DNA of 9,087 nucleotides from CALMSM01 sp964534095 (GTDB lineage Bacteria; Patescibacteriota; Saccharimonadia; Saccharimonadales; CALMSM01). Below are positions 5,309 to 9,087 of this stretch, in pieces. The stretch lies in NCBI GenBank assembly GCA_964534095.1, contig CAZHPF010000033.1, positions 1-9,087 on the forward strand, in the 5' to 3' direction. The position numbers were made by a program, and so were the translations under genes. Each line of letters starts with the position of its first letter. The stretch's first letter is position 1. The notes beneath the pieces are model-generated. The model searched no databases. It was not told where the DNA came from and saw only the letters and a program-made list of their open reading frames with translations.

Positions 5309-5336
5309 CTGGATCTTGAATCAAGTTCAGGATGAC
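5309..5336. repeat. palindromic repeat-like element
   Basis: On the minus strand, GTCATCC and GATCCAG flank a hairpin: ATCCTGAA (5333-5326), loop CTTGA, TTCAAGAT (5320-5313), with one C-A mismatch in eight pairs. The layout resembles dispersed small palindromic elements of the GTCATCC...GGATCCAG form that I recall from several bacterial genomes. Only one copy is present here, so repetition is not shown. It lies 11 bases past rpsI and has no T run, so it is not an obvious intrinsic terminator. Confidence 0.35.
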
Positions 5337-5346
5337 AAATAGCGTT

Positions 5347-5751
5347 CTAGCGTTTTGTGAACTGACGCTGTTTGCGAGCACCTTTGAGGCCGAATTTCTT
5401 GCGTTCCTTTTCGCGAGGATCGCGACCTAACAGATCGGCACGACGAAGTGTAGGCTTAAGCTCTTCATTCATCACAACCAGGGCTTTAGCAATACCAAGC
5501 CGGATGGCATCAACTTGGCTGGAATGACCGCCGCCGGAAACGACCACGGTTACGTCGTACTTACCTACCATATCGAGAGCCACAAATGGCGTAATCAGGC
5601 TATGGAGCAATGCCTTGCTTCCATCGAAGTACTCTTCAGCAGGCTTGTTGTTGACAGTGATGCTGCCCTTGCCAGACATTAGCCGTACGCGGGCTGTCGA
5701 GCTTTTGCGACGGCCGAGTGCATAGTGGTAGTGCTTCTTGGTTTCGGCCAT
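5347..5751 (-). CDS. rpsI: 30S ribosomal protein S9
   Basis: S9 sits in the 30S head, and its basic C-terminal tail reaches toward the P-site tRNA. The 134 residues show the family start HYHYALGRRKSSTARVRL (7-24), the SGGGHSSQVDAIRLGIA segment (72-88) and the tail ending in QFTKR, which is complete. The start overlaps the rplM stop by one base (TAATG), with AAGGAAC-type pairing upstream. It is the last gene of the ribosomal operon. No intrinsic terminator is seen before the aro promoter 73 bases on. Confidence 0.97.
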   Translation of the reverse strand: MAETKKHYHYALGRRKSSTARVRLMSGKGSITVNNKPAEEYFDGSKALLHSLITPFVALDMVGKYDVTVVVSGGGHSSQVDAIRLGIAKALVVMNEELKPTLRRADLLGRDPREKERKKFGLKGARKQRQFTKR

Positions 5752-6194
5752 TATTTCGTTCCTTTCAGTGACAATACTTCTGGTTTTTGAGCTTCGTGCT
5801 GGTGCTCACTACCAGTATAAATCTTCAGACGCTTCAAGCGTTCATCGCGTAGCTTATTAACTGGCAGCATGCCCCGAATGGCTTTGTAAACAGGCTTTGT
5901 TGCATCAATAACCATCTGAGCCTTTAGTGTGGTCTCGGTAAGACCGCTTGGATAGCCGCTGTGTCGGTAGTAAATCTTTTTGTTTTCCTTGTCGCCGGTA
6001 ACTACTAGCTTGTCGGCATTGATAACGATAACATAGTCACCACAATCAATGTGTTTGGTGAACTGGGGCTTGCCCTTGCCGGTCAACAGGGTTGCAGCTT
6101 TGGTAGAAATACGGCCAAGCGGGGCGTCGCTGGCATCAATAACGTACCATTTGCGAACTACATCGGTTGGCTTGGCACTATAGGTTTTGTTCAT
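5751..6194 (-). CDS. rplM: 50S ribosomal protein L13
   Basis: L13 is an early-assembling 50S protein. The 147 residues carry the typical WYVIDASDAPLGRIST near the N-terminus (16-31), CGDYVIVINADK (51-62) and the family signature RGMLPVNKLR (107-116), then IYTGSEHQH. The ATG overlaps the rplQ stop (ATGA, 6194-6191). Its Shine-Dalgarno AAAGGAGG lies inside the last codons of rplQ, so the two are probably translationally coupled. It pairs with rpsI downstream as in most bacteria. Confidence 0.97.
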   Translation of the reverse strand: MNKTYSAKPTDVVRKWYVIDASDAPLGRISTKAATLLTGKGKPQFTKHIDCGDYVIVINADKLVVTGDKENKKIYYRHSGYPSGLTETTLKAQMVIDATKPVYKAIRGMLPVNKLRDERLKRLKIYTGSEHQHEAQKPEVLSLKGTK

Positions 6195-6676
6195 TTCTTG
6201 GCCTCCTTTGCAGGAGCTTTTGTAGCTGTGGGTTTCTTCGCGGCTGGCTTTTTAGCCGAAGTAGCTTTTGTTGCTGTCTTTACCGGAGCGGCCGCTTTGG
6301 CAACGGGGGCTTCCTTGAGATCATCAACAAAGCTTATACGCGCCATTTGCGCGTTATCGCCGCGCCGCAAATCAGTACGTTCAATGCGAAGATGTCCGCT
6401 AACGCGGCCGCCTAATTTTGGAGCAATTTCGTCAACAAGTTTGTGCGCAGACGAAATGGTTTGCAGTTTGCTGATAATTTGACGACGATTGTGTAAATCG
6501 CCTTTTTTTGCTTTTGTAATTAGCTTTTCGACATACGGAACGAGTTCTTTTGCTTTAGGCAGCGTCGTCTCAATAGACTCATGGATAATCAGCGCTTCAG
6601 CCAAAGACTCAATCAAGGCCTCACGCTGATCGCGCTCCCTATGAAATTTTCGACCTTTATATCCGTGACGATGCAT
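6191..6676 (-). CDS. rplQ: 50S ribosomal protein L17 with Ala/Lys-rich tail
   Basis: L17 binds 23S rRNA near the exit tunnel. Residues 1-120 form the normal domain (MHRHGYKGRKFHRERDQREAL would be the conserved opening, here seen at 1-21 with HRHGYKGRKF intact; GHLRIERTDLRRGDNA at 94-109). Residues 121-161 are a 41-residue low-complexity extension of Ala, Lys, Pro and Thr, making it longer than the roughly 120-130 residues common elsewhere. Similar tails occur in other lineages and are probably disordered and RNA-binding. The ATG directly abuts the TAG of rpoA. Confidence 0.96.
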   Translation of the reverse strand: MHRHGYKGRKFHRERDQREALIESLAEALIIHESIETTLPKAKELVPYVEKLITKAKKGDLHNRRQIISKLQTISSAHKLVDEIAPKLGGRVSGHLRIERTDLRRGDNAQMARISFVDDLKEAPVAKAAAPVKTATKATSAKKPAAKKPTATKAPAKEAKK

Positions 6677-7615
6677 CTATAGCTCCAGTTCCGCCATTTT
6701 ATCTTTGACTTCGTCCAGAGCTTTGCTGCCAAAGCCTTTCAGCTCGCGCAGTTCGCTGTCGCTCAGTGCAAACAGATCCTTGAGCGTATGGATATCGTTG
6801 TTGATGAGCGCGTTCGTAGTACGGGCAGAGAAGTTCAGGTCTTCGATTGAGGTCATAAGCTCCGCAGGCTCTTCGTCGGACTTACTGTGGGCAGGCACGT
6901 TAGGGGTAAGGGCTTCGGCGACCTCTACACGTGTCTGGCCGGCAAGTGCTGTGTACTGGTTTACCAAGATTGCTGCCGCTTCCTCGAAGGCCTCTCGGGG
7001 GTTAATTGTGCCATCTGTATCGACAGTTAGCAGGAGCTTATCGAGGTCAGTCACCTGCCCAACACGGGTGTTTTCTACCTTGTAACGTACGCGCAACACA
7101 GGGCTGAAGACAGCATCAACAGCGATGTAATCGCTGGTTTTGCGGGATGCTGCTTCTTCGATTGTTCGATAACCGCGACCAGTTTCAACGACGAGGTCAA
7201 TAACTAGCTTGGTTTTACTATCATCAATAGTGGCAATAACTTGTTTGGCGTTTGTCACTTCAACGTCAGCGCTGGTTTGAATATTCGCACCCGTCACCGT
7301 ACCGCTACCCGAGGCAACCACACGAACAGTCTGAGGTTCATCACTGAACACTCGGAAGCGCAGTGATTTAATGTTTTGCATAATATCTACGACGTCTTCT
7401 TTCACACCTTTAACAGTAGTAAATTCGTGGCTGACGTCTTCTATTTTAAACGACGTAACGGCTGCACCGGCAATCGATGATAGCAGCACGCGCCGCAAGC
7501 TGTTGCCTAGCGTCATGCCGTAGCCACTATGTAGCGGCTCAATAGTAAAGGTCGCGCTGGTTGCCGAATGGTCATCGGTGCTCACGAGTCCTGGTGTGTG
7601 AATTGTTTTTGACAT
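6677..7615 (-). CDS. rpoA: DNA-directed RNA polymerase alpha subunit
   Basis: The alpha dimer scaffolds RNA polymerase assembly and contacts promoter UP elements. The 312 residues include the N-terminal dimerisation domain (about 15-230, with GNSLRRVLLSS at 37-47), an acidic linker (about 232-253) and the C-terminal domain (about 255-312). By eye the E. coli DNA-contact positions are kept as Arg265, Asn268, Gly296, Lys298 and Glu302, while Ser299 is Ala here. UP-element recognition is therefore plausible. A strong AGGAGG (7630-7625) lies nine bases upstream of the ATG. It sits between rpsD and rplQ as in the standard alpha operon. Confidence 0.98.
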   Translation of the reverse strand: MSKTIHTPGLVSTDDHSATSATFTIEPLHSGYGMTLGNSLRRVLLSSIAGAAVTSFKIEDVSHEFTTVKGVKEDVVDIMQNIKSLRFRVFSDEPQTVRVVASGSGTVTGANIQTSADVEVTNAKQVIATIDDSKTKLVIDLVVETGRGYRTIEEAASRKTSDYIAVDAVFSPVLRVRYKVENTRVGQVTDLDKLLLTVDTDGTINPREAFEEAAAILVNQYTALAGQTRVEVAEALTPNVPAHSKSDEEPAELMTSIEDLNFSARTTNALINNDIHTLKDLFALSDSELRELKGFGSKALDEVKDKMAELEL

Positions 7616-7632
7616 AATTTGTCGCCTCCTGG

Positions 7633-8253
7633 TTAGCGTGAGTAGTACTCAACGATTAGTTGTTCCTTGATGTCGGGCTCTGCTTCCTCGCGGGTAGGCA
7701 AGCCGGTGATAGTGATCGTTAACTTTTTACGGTCAGCCTTGAGCCAGGCAGGCAATGCCGACGGCGCAGGACTTACATCATCCAAGTGCTTAAAGTACTC
7801 CGTTTTAGTACTATGATCCCGAACGACAAGCTCGTCGCCTGGCTTCAGCCGAATAGAAGGAATATCAACACGAGTACCATTTAATACAAAGTGGCCATGA
7901 GTGACTAGCTGACGCGCCGCTCGGCGGCTAGGAGCAAACCCAGCCCGGTAAACCGCGTTGTCTGCCCGCTGTTCAAGCAACTGCAGGAGCATCACGCCTG
8001 ATTGTCCTTTTTTACGGCTGGCTTCGCGCATAAGGTTGCTAAACTGTTTTTCGAGCAGCCCGTACAAACGCTTTACTTTCTGTTTTTCACGAAGCTGCAA
8101 AGAATACTGACTAGGTTTGCTGCGATAGCCGCGGCCAGTGTTAAGCTGACCGGGAAGTGCCGTTCGCTTAGCGAGCGCCTTGTGTGCCTTCGGATGAAGT
8201 GCGTATCCTTCACGACGGGACATTTTGACAATACTTTGGGTGTCTCGTGCCAT
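7633..8253 (-). CDS. rpsD: 30S ribosomal protein S4
   Basis: S4 is a primary 16S rRNA-binding protein that nucleates 30S assembly. The 206 residues include a basic N-terminal region (1-50) without the four zinc-binding cysteines seen in some bacteria, and the S4 RNA-binding domain at about 94-157 (RADNAVYRAGFAPSRRAARQ, then HFVLNGTRVDIPS). The C-terminus ends EYYSR. The ATG abuts the rpsK TAA without a gap, and its Shine-Dalgarno AAGGAG is inside rpsK. In E. coli S4 autoregulates this operon; no matching leader is visible inside the window. Confidence 0.97.
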   Translation of the reverse strand: MARDTQSIVKMSRREGYALHPKAHKALAKRTALPGQLNTGRGYRSKPSQYSLQLREKQKVKRLYGLLEKQFSNLMREASRKKGQSGVMLLQLLEQRADNAVYRAGFAPSRRAARQLVTHGHFVLNGTRVDIPSIRLKPGDELVVRDHSTKTEYFKHLDDVSPAPSALPAWLKADRKKLTITITGLPTREEAEPDIKEQLIVEYYSR

Positions 8254-8649
8254 TTAGATTCTCCTTGCCTTTCGTGGGCGAACGCCACCATGGGGGACGC
8301 CGGTTACATCTGCAATGCTCTCTACTTGAATGTTAAGCCCCTGCAGGCTGCGAACGGCAGCTTCCCGGCCTAAGCCAACGCCTTTGATAAACACATCAAC
8401 ACGGCTAGTACCATAGGCTTGCTTAAGTATCCCCGCGGCCTTCTCGGTTGCAACCTGTGCTGCGTAGGCAGTGCCTTTTTTAGAGCCGCGGAATCCGCAG
8501 CCACCGGCGCTGGCCGTAGTTAATACGCCGCCACTTGGGTCGGTAAAGCTGATAATAGTGTTATTGAATGTAGCTAACACGTGCATCTGGCCGTGAGGAA
8601 CAGATCGCTTGGCTTTTTTCTTCTTGGGAGTTGTGGTTGTATCTGCCAT
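8254..8649 (-). CDS. rpsK: 30S ribosomal protein S11
   Basis: S11 lies on the 30S platform near the E site. The 131 residues have a Lys-rich head (KKKKAKR, 9-15), ATFNNTIISFTDPSGG (26-41), AGGCGFRGSKKGTAYAAQVA (48-67) and GVGLGREAAVRSLQ. The tail reads VPHGGVRPRKARRI, where most bacteria have PHNGCRPP. The Asn-Gly that forms isoaspartate in E. coli S11 is therefore absent. The ATG follows AGGA at 8660-8657, which immediately follows the rpsM TAA. Confidence 0.97.
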   Translation of the reverse strand: MADTTTTPKKKKAKRSVPHGQMHVLATFNNTIISFTDPSGGVLTTASAGGCGFRGSKKGTAYAAQVATEKAAGILKQAYGTSRVDVFIKGVGLGREAAVRSLQGLNIQVESIADVTGVPHGGVRPRKARRI

Positions 8650-8660
8650 AAAATTATCCT

Positions 8661-9047
8661 TTACGTCTTCGATGCTGACTTAGGTTGTGCGCCACCTACT
8701 GCAACACGCCTACCACGTCGGGTTCGGCCATTGGTGCGTGTGCGTTGTCCACGGCTCGGTAGGCTCTTTGCGTGTCGTTCGCCACGATATGATTTGATGT
8801 CGCGCAAACGCTTGATATTAGTAGCGACGATTCGTTGCAGTTCGCCTTCCACAGTATATTTATCATTAATAACGTCTTGGATTTTGCTGATTTCGCCGTC
8901 TGTCAGGCTTTTAACCCGCGTGGTAGGATCAACCTTTGCGACCGCCAAAATATTAAGGCTTGTTTTTGAGCCAATGCCATACACATACGTCAATGCAACA
9001 TGGACTTGCTTGGCATCTGGAATAGTTACTCCGGATATACGAGCCAT
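8661..9047 (-). CDS. rpsM: 30S ribosomal protein S13
   Basis: S13 is a 30S head protein that contacts S19, the large subunit and P-site tRNA. The start is ATG at 9047 (MARISGVTIP), seven bases after AAGGGA (9060-9055). An in-frame ATG 13 codons upstream lacks family similarity and is rejected. The 128 residues include VYGIGSKTSLNIL (22-34) and the C-terminal SYRGERHAKSLPSRGQRTRTN (86-106), followed by a basic tail to 128 that is slightly longer than usual. It begins the visible part of the operon. The 40 bases upstream show no identifiable gene; rpmJ or infA commonly precede rpsM, but neither can be confirmed. Confidence 0.95.
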   Translation of the reverse strand: MARISGVTIPDAKQVHVALTYVYGIGSKTSLNILAVAKVDPTTRVKSLTDGEISKIQDVINDKYTVEGELQRIVATNIKRLRDIKSYRGERHAKSLPSRGQRTRTNGRTRRGRRVAVGGAQPKSASKT

Positions 9048-9087
9048 TATGCAATCCCTTTCTGGCTTGCATTTATCATTTCGCATT

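Noticed and set aside
1008..6193. UGA recoding (Gly) as in Gracilibacteria/SR1
   Set aside because: trpS and rplQ end at TGA exactly where the families end and the next gene begins; no in-frame TGA is needed inside any conserved protein.
9048..9086. Longer S13 start 13 codons upstream
   Set aside because: The added residues do not resemble S13, and the ATG at 9047 has a proper Shine-Dalgarno followed by the family's typical MARISG.
1..9087. Plus-strand open reading frames of 60-154 codons scattered along the window
   Set aside because: All lie antisense to clear conserved genes, show no recognisable domains, and have Ser/Arg/Cys-rich composition typical of antisense frames.
1..9087. CRISPR arrays, tRNA or rRNA genes, insertion sequences
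   Set aside because: The window is almost fully occupied by minus-strand genes. The two gaps were read base by base and hold none of these.

Overview
All recognisable genes in this window lie on the minus strand, so transcription runs from high to low coordinates. The ribosomal protein sequences (short, S4 without zinc cysteines, S11 ending in an unusual HGGV-type tail, S13 and L17 with basic extensions) suggest a Patescibacteria/CPR bacterium, most likely Saccharibacteria (TM7). This assignment rests on family resemblance and I could not test it. TGA is used as a stop (trpS, rplQ), so the UGA-Gly code of Gracilibacteria/SR1 is excluded.

Region 1 (9047 down to 5347) is an uninterrupted ribosomal and RNA polymerase operon: rpsM, rpsK, rpsD, rpoA, rplQ, rplM, rpsI. 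The alpha operon is joined directly to the rplM-rpsI pair, and almost every junction overlaps or abuts. Region 2 (5346-5090) is a 257-bp gap holding a palindromic repeat-like element, a promoter, a 22-codon leader ORF with consecutive Tyr-Trp-Phe codons, and an intrinsic terminator, all just upstream of a DAHP synthase gene (5089-3830). Region 3 (3829-3625) is a second regulatory gap with the same architecture: a promoter starting at the base after the aroG stop codon, a 30-codon leader ORF with tandem Trp codons, and a terminator/antiterminator. It precedes the operon trpE - trpS - a 43-codon membrane protein gene - an RluA-family pseudouridine synthase gene. Those four genes overlap one another, down to position 14. 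A further gene may start at position 11 and run off the window.

The most interesting content is the pair of ribosome-mediated transcription attenuators. The first would sense charged Tyr-, Trp- and Phe-tRNA and gate the first step of the common aromatic pathway. The second would sense charged Trp-tRNA and gate both the first step of the Trp branch and the enzyme that charges tRNA-Trp. With the starts I propose, the two leader peptides align without gaps (MS at 1-2, Ala10, Trp12, Phe16). Both start codons fall at the predicted transcription start, so both leader peptides are probably translated from leaderless mRNA. This suggests a duplicated control cassette with changed sensor codons. Neither leader ORF nor the 43-codon gene is long enough to be found by a normal ORF-length cutoff.
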